From: Coccinella septempunctata
Taxonomy: Eukaryota; Arthropoda; Insecta; Coleoptera; Coccinellidae
Assembly (NCBI RefSeq): GCF_907165205.1
Contig: NC_058192.1
Location: 7,812,001 to 7,876,000, forward strand
Direction of reading: 5' to 3'
DNA length: 64,000 nt
Under the pieces are notes generated by a model. That model was not told the origin of the DNA, made no database searches, and saw only the letters and a list, made by a program, of their open reading frames with translations. Of the stretch, positions 1-12,000 are shown piece after piece (the first letter of the stretch is position 1; each line of letters opens with the position of its first letter). Made by a program: the position numbers and the translations under genes.

Positions 1-2452
1 GTCAATTGCTGGCAAATATGATTTGCGATTTCTAAAATAACATTGTATTGGAAGAGCTCGTTTCTCTCAATTGTATTCAAATTATAGTTTGTTTATTTAT
101 GGGACATTAATTATAGGTATTCTTTTACTCCCAGCCATTGATGAGGAGTCGAGTATTGGACCGTTTGATGAATAGAGAAGTTCTTGTTAACAATTGACTT
201 ATAAATTTTGTTGGTTTCTCTTCTGAATGGTGCCTTACTGTATGTGTACCAAAAAATTGAAAGAAGCACTATGCGAATCTTCAGTAGGAGTATCTTTTAC
301 GCGATCTTTCAAGTTGGATATCAGATTATTATCCGAGTAAAAATACAGGATGAAAACATAATTCGATCTGGAGTAAAAATTTATTTATCTACGGAATGTT
401 TTCCTTCATATAATGAGTCATTTTGAACCGTTAGCAGAGACCAACTCATTTTCATACCATAGTGATTGGGAAATAACTGGCCTCACCCTTATGGCTGAAT
501 GCTTTATTATTCTTAGTAATAATATGTATCTAGCAGACCTTAAGTTAGCATTAATCTATTTGATATATCTCCAGAATGGACCAACTAGCAACCCATCCTT
601 TACAAATCTTCGCAAATCCTGCACACTTCTCATTTTTTACTTCTCAATCGCAAATGACGCAAATGAAGCATACTTGACACAAGAAGAGTCCATTTATATC
701 AGATCAGGAGTCGTCACATTGCATCATACACCTTTTATGCATCAAGGATATTACAGTTAACTCACGTTTATGTACTCGGAGTAACTTCAGAATATAAATC
801 GATATCTCCCACACTGCAAGCACATTACCACAGCTACTTTGATCGAGAGCCACATGAGTGACACTTACGTAAAGCTCAAATAGTGAAATAAGAAGACGCA
901 TTTGTATTGGATAAGACCAGTAGATAAGACATTTGCCGAAACAAGGAAATGACAGATGATAACTTTCTCCACCTTCGAGCAGGAAACATCGACCAAACCA
1001 TAATTAGAATAGAAAGAATTCGGGATGCGAAGGTGATATTTGAATTGATACGAGAGAAAAAAGTATTGGGGACCCAGTTTTTAGAGAAATCATTCGGAAT
1101 TCACGAGCGGAAAATAAACAATAACAACGATTTTCTACGCAGGCCAATTATTGAATTATTTGTTTGCCTAATTAAGTCCAATTAAAATTAATAGACTGAG
1201 CTGTCAATTGCGTGCGGAGCGTTTAATCCAGTTTTAGAAATGTGCGATTCGAAAATTCCTCACATGTCAGGCTGTTAATTGAGTGCTACTCATTGAACTC
1301 ATTTTTCTTTCAGAATTTTCCTAATCCCTCAACCAAATCTTTAACAAAAGGGGCGAAAAAATATGCGTATTTATATTATTCAGCAACAAAACTTTTTTCT
1401 GCGTCTTAATTTATTTAGTGTGTAAAAAAAATAGTAACCTTGTTGGAAGATAGTGAGTTTACTGAACTGCGAATTGGTAAATACTTCATGCAAGAGAAAA
1501 CATTGCAAATTTAATTTAGGTATACCTAGTTGAATTTTTCGTGGCTTCTTGAGTCTCATCCAAACACGAAGAAATTTTTTGAATTCGTAAGAGAAGTTTG
1601 AAGGGAACTTCTTTCAATATGTGAGCACGACCGCAGGTATACAAGAAACGTAAATGTTGTGGTGAGTTTTGAAAGCGCAGTGTCGCGTTACATATTCATG
1701 AATTTTATTCATAAAACTTCAACAAGTTCATTTCGCCGTCTACAATATAATCATAATGATACTTGATTTTTGTGGCACGGTTTGTGATAAAATAGAAGTG
1801 AAAGGATTGTACGTGGCCCTGCTTTACAATCAGGCATTTCTGGTCAACGCAAAATCCGGTATCAAGTGATCAAGTGAACAAAAAGTTATGAAACTCGTGG
1901 CAATTGTAACAAGAGCATTACTGTCTGGGTGAATTTTGACTAATATTCAGATAATATGAGCCAGATGAGTGGACGAGTATCGAAAATGTTGAAAATATTG
2001 AAGTGGCAGGATAATCCGGAAATTCAAGAACGACTTATAAATTCACCTTCATTTGGAGATACAAATTCTGCAAATTATAAGCTTGGTTCATTATTTATCA
2101 CGTCTTCGAAATATTTTACTCCATTTCTCACTACATTCTGCAAAGTATGAGGGGAAGACAAGAGAAATGAACCAATGTGGATTTTTGGATAGTTTTGTTC
2201 GATTATGAGCATTCAACAGAAGTTTATTTCAACCTCAAAGTTCGTAATATTGAAATCAATTCGATGAATTGGCGTCTATATGTAGGTATGAAGCAATGGG
2301 TCGCATGTATATAAATATGATTTTAGTGTGAGTTACATCCTCTTCCGTTACCGGAAGCACCTTCAGGAATGTTATATACCGTACAAAATTTTTGATACCG
2401 TAAGTTGTCTACTTCAGTTGACATCATTTTGAATATTGGAATCTGAACTAAG
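1..2452. other. AT-rich stretch without recognisable gene
   Basis: Only short open frames occur here, none with a recognisable domain or with convincing splice borders. It could be intergenic or intronic sequence of a gene lying to the left. No tRNA, rRNA or clear transposon was seen by eye. Confidence 0.5.
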
Positions 2453-3078
2453 GAAAAATTGGTCAAATTTGAGGAGCTGTAACAGCCAGAAAATAAAAAA
2501 TAAGACATATGTTGATTTTTTTGATGAAAGATGGATCCTTTGCAAATGAAAAATTCTAATTCTCATTTACCTCCCACGAATAGTTCAGATTTTATGATTT
2601 TTTCCGCGAAGGTCCAAATTTTCCAATTTTTCATCGACCATAACTTGAAAAATAAATTTTTTTAAAAATATCTGTTTGCATATTCGTTATCTTCGCCCTC
2701 GAATTAGTCGACAGTATGAATTTGGTTTTGATCGGAGACCAAAAATATTTTTCAAAAAAATCGCAATTTTTCCATGCATGTATGGAAAATTTGAAAAATT
2801 TTCAATCTTCCCAATTTCCACCAAAACTGGAATTTATACTAAATCAAGAACGTAGATCACGAATATACAAACAGAATTTTGCTGAAAGGATGGTCGATGG
2901 AAAATCCGAAATTTTGGACCTTCGCGGTAAAAATAAAAAAATTTTAACTAATCTCGGTAGGTGAATGAAAGTTGGATTTAGTCATTCACAACGGATCAAT
3001 CTATCACCAAAAAAATCAACATATGTCCAGTGCTTCTTTTCTGGCTGCTACAGCTTCTTGAAGTTGACCAATTTTTTC
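2453..3078. repeat. large imperfect palindrome (foldback element)
   Basis: The left arm (about 2453-2745) reappears reverse-complemented in the right arm (about 2815-3078). Matching landmarks include AATTGGTCAA near 2459 against TTGACCAATT near 3064, GTTGATTTTTTT near 2512 against AAAAAAATCAAC near 3010, and CCGCGAAGGTCC near 2604 against GGACCTTCGCGG near 2917. The arms are diverged and the spacer is about 70 bp. No transposase is encoded, so this looks like a non-autonomous foldback or hairpin-type element. No flanking target duplication was established. Confidence 0.75.
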
Positions 3079-3096
3079 GAAATTTTTCACTAGAAT

Positions 3097-3378
3097 TGAT
3101 TTATTTCCTAAAATACTGATCATAGAAAAAATCTAATTGCATATTCGTAATCTACGACCTCGCATTAGTCGAAATAATGACCCGGGATGATATAGTTCGA
3201 AAAATAAAACATCTGCTACTTGTTTTTTTACCCGCGCTTCACCACCGAAATTATTCCGAACAAAAAATTATTCTTTTAGCTATATAGACCCGGGTCATTT
3301 TACTGACTAATTCGAGGTCGTAGATCAGCAATATGCAATTAGATTTTTTCTAGGATCAGTATTTAGAGAAATAAATCA
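3097..3378. repeat. second inverted repeat, related to the first
   Basis: Arms at 3097-3186 and 3289-3378 are about 90 bp each and closely similar as reverse complements, both ending at the centre in CCCGGG. The spacer is about 102 bp. A module in these arms (GCATATTCGTAATCTACGAC near 3139) also occurs in degraded form inside the neighbouring palindrome at about 2678 and 2850, so the two structures belong to one family. Confidence 0.8.
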
Positions 3379-3680
3379 CTATGAAGTTTTTACTTTTCTG
3401 ATGTGTCTTTTCTAATTATATGTGTAGGCATAGGGGTGGCAAAATCTTAAGCAGCCTATACACTAGGCCGACTTTTATTTATATGAATGGAAATGAAACT
3501 TAACGAAGAAATTTTGAAAAATTTCATCTCTCATTTTGAATTTTTGACTATTTTTTTTTCTCTGAATTCAATTAATTATAAATTACCATTTTTTCGATTT
3601 AGCTCGCCGAATATGATCGCGAAAAAATGGTAACTTACGTTATTCATGAGTATCAAAAAAAAAAAATTCAGGGTACTTAC

Positions 3681-3697
3681 AGATGGAGGGCGTTCAT
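3681..3697 (-). CDS. candidate first coding exon of a gene running off the left edge
   Basis: On the minus strand an ATG at 3697 is followed after 17 nt by a strong donor: the exon ends CATCT and the intron begins GTAAGTACC at 3680. It would encode Met-Asn-Ala-Leu-His plus two bases of the next codon. The exon sits in a locally GC-rich block (about 3681-4000) that stands out from the AT-rich surroundings, and a TATA box lies upstream. No matching second exon was recognised between 1 and 3680, so the rest would be off the window. It could instead be a non-coding transcript's first exon. Confidence 0.4.
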
Positions 3698-4005
3698 GCT
3701 GATAAGGGCCTTAAGCAGGGTCGAACAGTCCAGGGCCGGATCGATCGGGTGGGAAGATGGCAGGGAGACACGAACCTGGAGCTCCCAGTCAGCCAACTTA
3801 TACCATACAGTCCATAAATCGGCACTTCTAAAGCAGCGTCCACACACACTGTAACCGCACAAGAACTAAGAACACAGCGTTGTCCGTGGAAGAAAGAAGC
3901 AAAGAACAGTGCTGCCTGTCGCTTTCAGTTTCAGCAAGAAGTTGAGAAGCCAGACAACTTTCGCTATTGGCTTCGACCCCACGTGGCCCTGCTGTGATGC
4001 ATTCC

Positions 4006-4011
4006 TTTATA
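4006..4011 (-). promoter_or_regulatory. TATA box for the minus-strand candidate exon
   Basis: TATAAA reads on the minus strand at 4011-4006, upstream of the GC-rich first-exon block. A palindromic CACGTG E-box follows at 3985-3980. The spacing fits a start of transcription about 25-35 bp downstream of the TATA box, with a 5' leader of roughly 280 nt before the ATG at 3697. This is inference from motif positions only. Confidence 0.4.
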
Positions 4012-4925
4012 TTTTATTCCTCTTTTGCTACGCCATGACATTTGTTCCTCGAAATATTGGTATATCGGAATTTTATCTGTATGTCGTGTAACCAAGCGCC
4101 ATCATCATCGGTAATGGCCGATTCGTGGATTTTCTGGGTTGGGAAATGGGACCTTTACTCGTTTCAATGTCGAAGAATGCGATTCCTTCTTATGTCTGCT
4201 TAGTTACTATACGAAGATTTAATAGCGAAACAAGCAGTGTTCTTACGTTTGATATCTGGATCTGGGTCAATGCTGAAACAAGTATTATGCAAACACACTA
4301 AGACGTAGGTTGTTCGATGTCTATGTAGTTGCCAAAAAGGGATTTTCTACAATACTTCAGTTAGATGACCCACAAAATTTTGCCAAAAAACCGTGAGAAT
4401 GGCGTTTCTTCCAGGAAAAACATCGTTCAGCATGGAATAACAAGGCCACATTTTGCCACTTTAAAGCAGGAAATATATTCTTCGATTCCCAGTAATCCCA
4501 TCAATATCTAGGACACTTTGACTGATTAGATTGGCCATGATGTGTCACATTTGTCCTTCTAAATGCTGCAGCACAGAAAACTTTGAGCCATAGATAGGTA
4601 GAGATTCAAAGATTTATTGATTATATTATATTCTATCCACATGCATAATATACTGCTGAATGTCATAATATTATGCATGCAAGTACCCAATTTTTCAAAT
4701 TTCATAGATACTTTTTCAATTTTTGAACATCAAATTACTCGAATACCTACTTTAATTTTACAAAACCTTCAAGTATTCATTAGATAGCGTCCAACTTAGT
4801 TTCAAGAGTTGGGTTCTTTGAATTTTTGGTATTTCTATGGTACGTAATAGTCATAATGGAAAACTGGAAGACGTGGGTGATACCTTGTGTTAGAAAAAGA
4901 TTAATCAAATAAATGAGAAACTATA
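4012..4925. other. non-coding stretch
   Basis: No recognisable gene, structured RNA or repeat was seen between the TATA-containing block and the TA-flanked transposable element. Confidence 0.45.
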
Positions 4926-5855
4926 GAGTCATTCGGGGCAACTGTGCGCACTTTTGCCTTTCAAGCCATACCCTGTTTCAAATGTTGAAGCTAGGAAAAT
5001 TAAAACAAATTCATGAGATAGAGAATTTTCTAATCTATAAGAAAACATCAAAAAGCAAACAAACAAAAACGTTTTCTTTCCGCAAAAAAGAATTTAATAG
5101 AGAAAGTCGGAGTGCGTTCACATGCCCCGTATTACGGGTAAGTGTGCGCACCCTCACGGGGTAAGTGAACGCAGTGCTTAGTGAACCACACAATCAAAAC
5201 AAATTACAAAATAATGTCATCAAAATGTTACAATATTAGAGAAATGCTGTTTATTGTCAATACAGAAGCGCCTTTTTACAAGCAGTGCATTATTGTTCGT
5301 TCCACAATTCTTGGTGAACACAACACTTGATACATTCCCCTGTTGGTGGCTCTTCATATTTTTCTGAACAAATAGGACAATATTGATCGAGTCTTAACCA
5401 AAAAAATCAACAATGTCATAATTTATTCCTCACTGAGCTAATGCCCATATAATGAATCTATGCGCACACTTACCCGCGCACACTTTCCCCAGTGAGCCAA
5501 AATTTGAATTGACGTTCTTATAGAGTTGAGCAGCTAAGAGAACCTAAAATTTTTTATTATATATTTAGATTAATATGCCCATGATCGAATAAAATATTGT
5601 TTTACACTGAGGAACTCGGAAATTGGACCTGGCAGAATGTGCAGAGATGCTAAAAATTAACAAGAAAACTAGTGAATTTGATTGATTGCAAATAAAAAGT
5701 TAAAGAAACGTGGCACGGCGCACTCCTATGAAAAACTAATATGGCGATTCTGCGCCCTTGCTTCACCCAAATGAACCCCTCTTTCATACATTGCATAGTC
5801 GAGATATACGCACTGCGCACACTTACCCACTGCGCTCAGTTACCCCGAATGACTC
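4926..5855. mobile_element. 930-bp TIR transposon with TA target duplication (pogo/Tigger-like)
   Basis: The left end GAGTCATTCGGGGCAACTG and the reverse complement of the right end GAGTCATTCGGGGTAACTG match at 18 of 19 positions. Each end is flanked by TA (4924-4925 and 5856-5857), the target-site duplication of the Tc1/mariner/pogo superfamily. Subterminal copies of GGTAAGTGTGCGCA-type motifs occur at about 5138 (forward) and 5463 (reverse), as in many pogo-related elements. The interior keeps only a short decayed piece of coding sequence, so the element is a non-autonomous deletion derivative. Confidence 0.8.
5290..5397 (-). pseudogene. decayed C-terminal fragment of a pogo-like transposase
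   Basis: The minus-strand frame reads a cysteine-rich tail with CPIC, then EEPPTGECIKCC, His and a Trp, ending at a stop (5290-5292). Reading past this stop gives further cysteines (CTAC). Such Cys/His/Trp tails are known from the C-terminus of insect pogo/jerky-type transposase genes. Nothing of the DDE domain or DNA-binding domain is left. The position inside matching TIRs supports the assignment; family placement is inference. Confidence 0.55.
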
Positions 5856-5990
5856 TATTCCTAGATTCATTTCATTTTATAAAACCGTTTGTGAGATAGA
5901 ACTAAAAATAACATTTTTAATGGTTTATCAACAGCCTGTATCTTTTAAACCGATCCGATTCGGAAAAAAAGATTAAGGAAAAAAGTGTTT

Positions 5991-6051
5991 CTTTTGACCT
6001 CAAGAATCCACTGTTAAAATATGGTAGACAGTAGATTCTTGAGATCAAAAG
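5991..6051. repeat. short near-perfect hairpin
   Basis: A 24-nt arm at 5991-6014 (begins CTTTTGACCTCAAGAATC) is reverse-complementary to 6028-6051, with two mismatches that could be G-T pairs in RNA, around a 13-nt loop. It is followed by a partial repeat of AGAATC. It could be a tiny palindromic element or a small RNA hairpin. No transcript evidence is available. Confidence 0.6.
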
Positions 6052-9000
6052 AATCTTCTACTATTTTTTTCCGGTATGAAACAGTCCTCCAAATCTGGAA
6101 GGGGCTTGGCAACATATCGTCGAGAATTCAAGAATACTCCCAAGTGTACGCTTCCTGTCTGGCCAAATTACACGCACTGCGTGTAGGCACTTCAAAGAGA
6201 CTTCAAAATGAGATGCAGTTCAGCAAGAACGAGATAATTTTTCGACATTGAGAACAGTGAGACATGCCGGTATCCAGGAGTACCCAACCCATTCTAATTA
6301 TAGGAAATACCTCAATGTCGCCGATTTCTAGTGACTGGAATGGCGAAATGGGTGCTTTGAAAAAGAGTCATGGATTTGGCCTTACTCATTTCGAGTCCTG
6401 GCGCACCATTCTTGCAGAACATTAAAATTTATGGATATGGCTGAAGCGCTACGTCAAAGCTTCTCAGAATCGAAACGGATTTACCATTAATCGGTCATCC
6501 ATGTATTTCTTCGATTCAATATCTTCTCATAAAATTATATGCATTGGTTGTATATCTATACCTACTATCGAAACCGCTTTGGAGCAATTAGCAGGCTATA
6601 ATATTTATAGGGATGATGTGACACTAAGTTTTTTCACCACTTTGTTTTTGATGATATGGATCAAAATAGTGTCCTGTGCAGCTTTTTATCAAAAAAAAAG
6701 GATCTCTTTACATATCATCCAAAAATCAACCTTTTTCGGGTAATGTTCAAAAGAGTCATTGAAAAGGAAACAGAGGTCCTTTTTTAGTGGAAATATCAAG
6801 ATTTAGGAAAATCTATTGGACCTGTCAATTCTGTTCTTGAACGGGATATTTTTTTACAGCAGCAAACCCAACCCCTTAAAATTGAATAAGGAAGATAGGT
6901 CGTGGAATATGTTGTTGAAACTGTCATATCCTTTTGGATATGATAGCAAACATTTTTTTCTCCCAAACCTTTCGTTTTTCTAATATTCGACTTTGAGAAT
7001 GAAATTTACTTGGAGTATAAGATTACTAATGTCAAAGAGACAATGTAGGAGGGAAAAATTTCTTCAAAAAACGAGAAAAGTGTCCTGAATAGCTTAACTC
7101 ATAGTTCGAACTATGAAAACAAAACCGTATATTCATATCTCGTAAGGAAATGATCCAAGAACTTTCATGAGGAAAAAATCAAAACATTTTCAGGATAAAA
7201 ATCAAATTCCCAATATTCTCGAATGAATTCATGCATTTCAATCAGGATTTTCCTGTCGTTTCATAATGAACTATGTAGTATATCATACTCAATGTCTGAT
7301 ACCAAACTAACTACTTATCATAATCATTATCTCATGAACTGTTAGACTCTGGTCTAATATCTGATGTAATCTTCCCTCATTAAGTCACCTATCTCTTGTA
7401 ATTTGGTAATCGGTACTGTTGGTTTTGATAATTTCTCAAGTAGAGCATCCATGTAAGGCAAAATCTAGATTGCTGTAATTCCTTTTGCATAAAATGCTCC
7501 TTTCATTCACATTCTCTCATGCTTTCAAGTGGTTCGATGTCTTGTTAAAAACATTCAACAGATGTGAAAAAGCTAGAAAATCGATAAATTTTCCTTTTCA
7601 AATGGAACTCGTGAAAAATCTCACTTGATTCTTTCTTGAAACTGCAAAGAATGAAAAAAATGCTGCTGCAATAGAAGTTACACATGCACTATTTATTTTG
7701 TCAGACCCAATTTTTTGAAGCAATGTTGCCTAACAAACAATATCGAAACAATATGAATATTAAATAAATCAATGTAAGGTTTTGGATATTATATGAGACG
7801 CTTTCATCAGACAATAAATTAAAAATCTGTGGACATATTTCTGCTGTCAAATTTTTTGTCGTAATTTTTTTGAATGTTTGTTTCATTTTTCGAACGGTGC
7901 ATTGATTTTTTAAATGTATGTTTTACTGCCTTGTTCCATCATACAAGTCTTCTAGTATGGTATCTGCGTTCACTTCTTCATCTCCTAATTTTTCAATCAG
8001 ATACTTGATACTTTTTGATTTATCAACTATTCTCAAAAAAATCATATTAACTTTCACGACTATCAATTGCATTGATAACTCAATTCGCAATTTGTCTGAT
8101 ATTTTAACCAACATCTATTATCCAACCGAATGCATTGTTGTAACCCAACAGCGTCTCATAAATGTCTCCTTGGAACATCGAAGAAGATCATCATTTTCAC
8201 TAGGTGGGTTATGGTTAAAGGTCGAAAGATCGTCAATGAATACAACCCAGCAATCAAGAAATTACTTAGTCATACAAATCTGGTTGGATAATGCTCTAAA
8301 GGTGACTCCCACTTGGCGCAACACGAATAACTTTCTCCGATACAATGCGCAACATCGGAATTTTCAACTTAGGACTACAGCCAAAAAAAAATTGAAAAAA
8401 CGTCTAAACAATGCCTCGATGTAACGCCGAGGCAAAGTGGCTGTGATGTAAAAGCTTTTATTTGGTGTGGGTATGGCGCTTGGTAATTTTATGCTCCAAA
8501 ATACACTACTCAAAAATTGAAGTGAGCAATTTGAAGTATTATAAAGGGAACTATTTTGTATATGTAGTGATGTATTGAGTTAGTCGTCTCCTGTTAACCT
8601 TCTTGTAATGTAGACTGCTTTAGAGCATCAACATGGTAAAGACATAAAGAAAATAAAGATTCTACTTGGTGGAATCTGAAGATATAAGGAAGGTTTCTTC
8701 TGTTACAAACACCTTGTGTATATGGCTTCAATTTCCTTCGATGAGGTTCACAAGTACACATTTTGAGAGATGAAAATTTCGAAAAACGTTGACCAAATTT
8801 AATCAAAGCTGCAACCTCCGGGGAATATTAGTTTTCTAAGGTTGATTTGTGTAGTTTCCTAGTGGTTTTTAAGGTGTACAGTGATTATATTTGGAGCACG
8901 TGATTGCGTCAAGAAATTCGCTAAAAATGTGCTTGGGAATCTGCTCATCCAAGATTCCTGCACTTCCTCGAGGTCCCAAGAATAAAATTACCAGTTCGAT

Positions 9001-12000
9001 CACTTGATATTGAAGACAACAAAGTGATGCACCATGCACCTACATCCGGTTTCCCATTTCCATCATGCTTCCACCAGCGGAAACTCTTCAGTCGTTTCGT
9101 AAGAATGAGAATGTGGATAAAAGCTCGACACGCAGTTTCGATAGAGATATATCCCAGCCCAGTGTAATTTCAATCACGACAATTGGAACAACGACTGAAT
9201 ACAAATGAATCTAGGAATCGTTGTTGGGCTTATCGGCTACGATCTTGTATGAAAATAACTAACGGATGTCTGTTTCGTGTTCTATCAGGCCAATTCTGAT
9301 TTCTGCTCTGAATTTGGTATTCAAAGACGCATTTCGGGCTGGTTACTGGATGATATCTTGTCTGGTATCCACGTAATATATGTGCGTTATCGAATTACTC
9401 AGCTTTTTTTCCATTTTTCCTGAATTTTCATCGATATCCCTTTTTGCATGCTGCAGAATTCATGATACCACCACCACCAAGTTATGCTCAAAATTCATAC
9501 TCTCGGTATTTACTATATTGCAGAAAAATGATGGAAATACAAATTATTGTGGACTTTTTTCCAGTTTTCTCATGTTGCCCAATCTTTCTTCCAGAGTATT
9601 TCAAAATCGTGGTTTCTGACCGAAAAATAAACGAATTCTTGCACTGGATCTTCAAGTACATCAGGGAATTATAAATTCATCAGATAAAAACGTAACAAGA
9701 GTCTGACACAAAGCCATTTCTTACTGTACTGTAAATGCCGCTATTAAGCGAATAAAAAACACGTATTCTCAATGTTTTCGTCTATCAGATTCTGCTGTAG
9801 ATTTATTGTACAACGTTGTTTGTATAATATACTTTGCTGGCATATAAAACCTGTTCGGCAATGGTAAATATGTCAGCAATGTAAGAATTCAATTATTTCT
9901 CCACTATTTGCAATTAAAATGGTATGACTGGGTGGGATATTGTTGAATTCCTTCAGTCACCCAACCTATTGACAACAATCCTCGGCGTTAGCTGAGGTGA
10001 TATGAGGAGAAATATTTCCGAAAAAGTCCATCTTTCGATGGTTGGTTGGCTGCTGTGATAGCGATAATGGATTGCAAAATGGTGGGAGTGTGTATAGGTT
10101 CATTATGAAGCATTACTCAAGTGATAACATTTTCATCTAGGTGTTATGCCACTGAAGGTTAACTTTCTCATTTCATATTTATGTGCATTTAGAATGGACA
10201 TATTGAAAATAAAAATTATACATACGCTGCGACATAGAAAATTGTTTCGTTATAGGTATAACTTCGGTCGCAACAAGAATAGTGAGTTCGATCATCATCC
10301 TGGATCTATACAGTGTCTACAGTAGATGCAGCAAAAATGCAGAGTGTGATTATTTGTTCAAAAATATCAATAAACATATTTTTTTAGATATGTGCGGAAC
10401 GGGAACTCTTCTCACGGTTCCTTCTAAAAATTGATACCTATACCTATTGAAATAGCCTCTCATTATCCTGAGTATCATTTCACATTATTTTAATTATCTG
10501 CCTAATCGCCTGAAACAACCGTTAAAATGCATAAAAAAATTGCAGAATAGGTTGAAAAAATCAATTTTCTTTTGAATGTTAATTATAATTCATACTCATT
10601 CTAAAGTTCAGACAGATTCCTGATAGAATGTCCTTTAACTCCAACCGCATTCGTCAAATGACCACAAATAGGATGTCTGAAAAATCTGAAAGGATTAATT
10701 TGCCGAACATTTAACCTTTAGGTACGATATTTGAAACTGGAGAACGTGTTTCGAATAATGATTGGATAGAAATGGCTCTTCTTCACGTATTGAAAATTAA
10801 ATTATAATCATTGAAAAAAAGTTGAAAATAATGCCTCAGGCGCTGTTATTTTCGGTCATGAAATATACAGACGAAAGAAAGTGAACAAGACGTCCTTGGA
10901 AGTGCAGAATCATCCAATAAACAGAATTTGGCTTTGTTGTCGATTCTTCCTCGAATATTTTTATGAATAATAGTTTCGTATCTTGTGTTCATTCGAGGTC
11001 GAACTATTTTCAGTGAATTTTTCTCGATATGGTCAATTTTCCCTCAGATGAATTATATGACAATTTTCATCTAAGAATCTAAACTCTCCTTCATTTGAGA
11101 AAGAATTACAACAGAAAGTATAAGGCCTATAAGAAGGAAGTAGAAAATACGAAAGCTTTTATGAATACCTTGAAACTACGTTAGAGGAAATGAAAATCAA
11201 CGTCAAATTATAACTAATATTGTAAAATAATTAGGTATAGGTACATGAAATTTTACATTTTGATATTCTGACTCTATTCAGTAGTTTTTGTTCATCAAAC
11301 AAATGACCTATAAAAAACACGTCTCAAATTAATAATTCGAAAGAAACGTCTTCTAAAAGCTTATGTATCCATGTCAATTTGGCAATTGAGAAAAAAATAA
11401 CATCCTGGCTATCGTAATACTGAGGTGGCAACGTCGCTTTATGGAAAGCAAAAGTTGAATTGGCGAATTAATCTCACTCCCACAGGCAAATGACATTTAG
11501 GAAAAAAAAAGGCTAGAGGCAATGACGAATGCAGTAGAGGTGCAAAACCTGTATATTAATTATTATCATTTTTATCGTTTAGTTCGATGACCGAGATTGT
11601 AGCCTAATGAAGAATACATATATGTGAATAAATTGCAATTTTATGGAACTGTTGATAGCTGCTCATGGGCTTTTATGATATTTCTCAGAAATTCTGGATT
11701 TGTTATCAGTCATTTCTTCCGTGTGTCATTAATCTTCCACATATCTTGTCATTAAAAATATAATCTGAAAGATTATTATCATTTCTTCATTTTTATCCCT
11801 ACCAAATTGTACCAAAATTGTACCTAGTACTTTTAGTTGTAGTAGGTACATTAAATTCATACCATCATGAGATTGAAAAAAATCAGTTAGGTACTCAAAT
11901 TGATATTAATATAATAATGAAGGATTATCAACCATTAGCAATAAAAATTATGTGATTTTTAAACAGTTTCCAATTTAGTCTTTCAAATCTTTTATTTAAA

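Noticed and set aside
7918..8424. 168-codon plus-strand frame with overlapping minus frames
   Set aside because: No domain, no transmembrane or repeat pattern, and no splice context. Considered as antisense to a retroelement gag, but no pol, protease or long terminal repeat sequence was found nearby.
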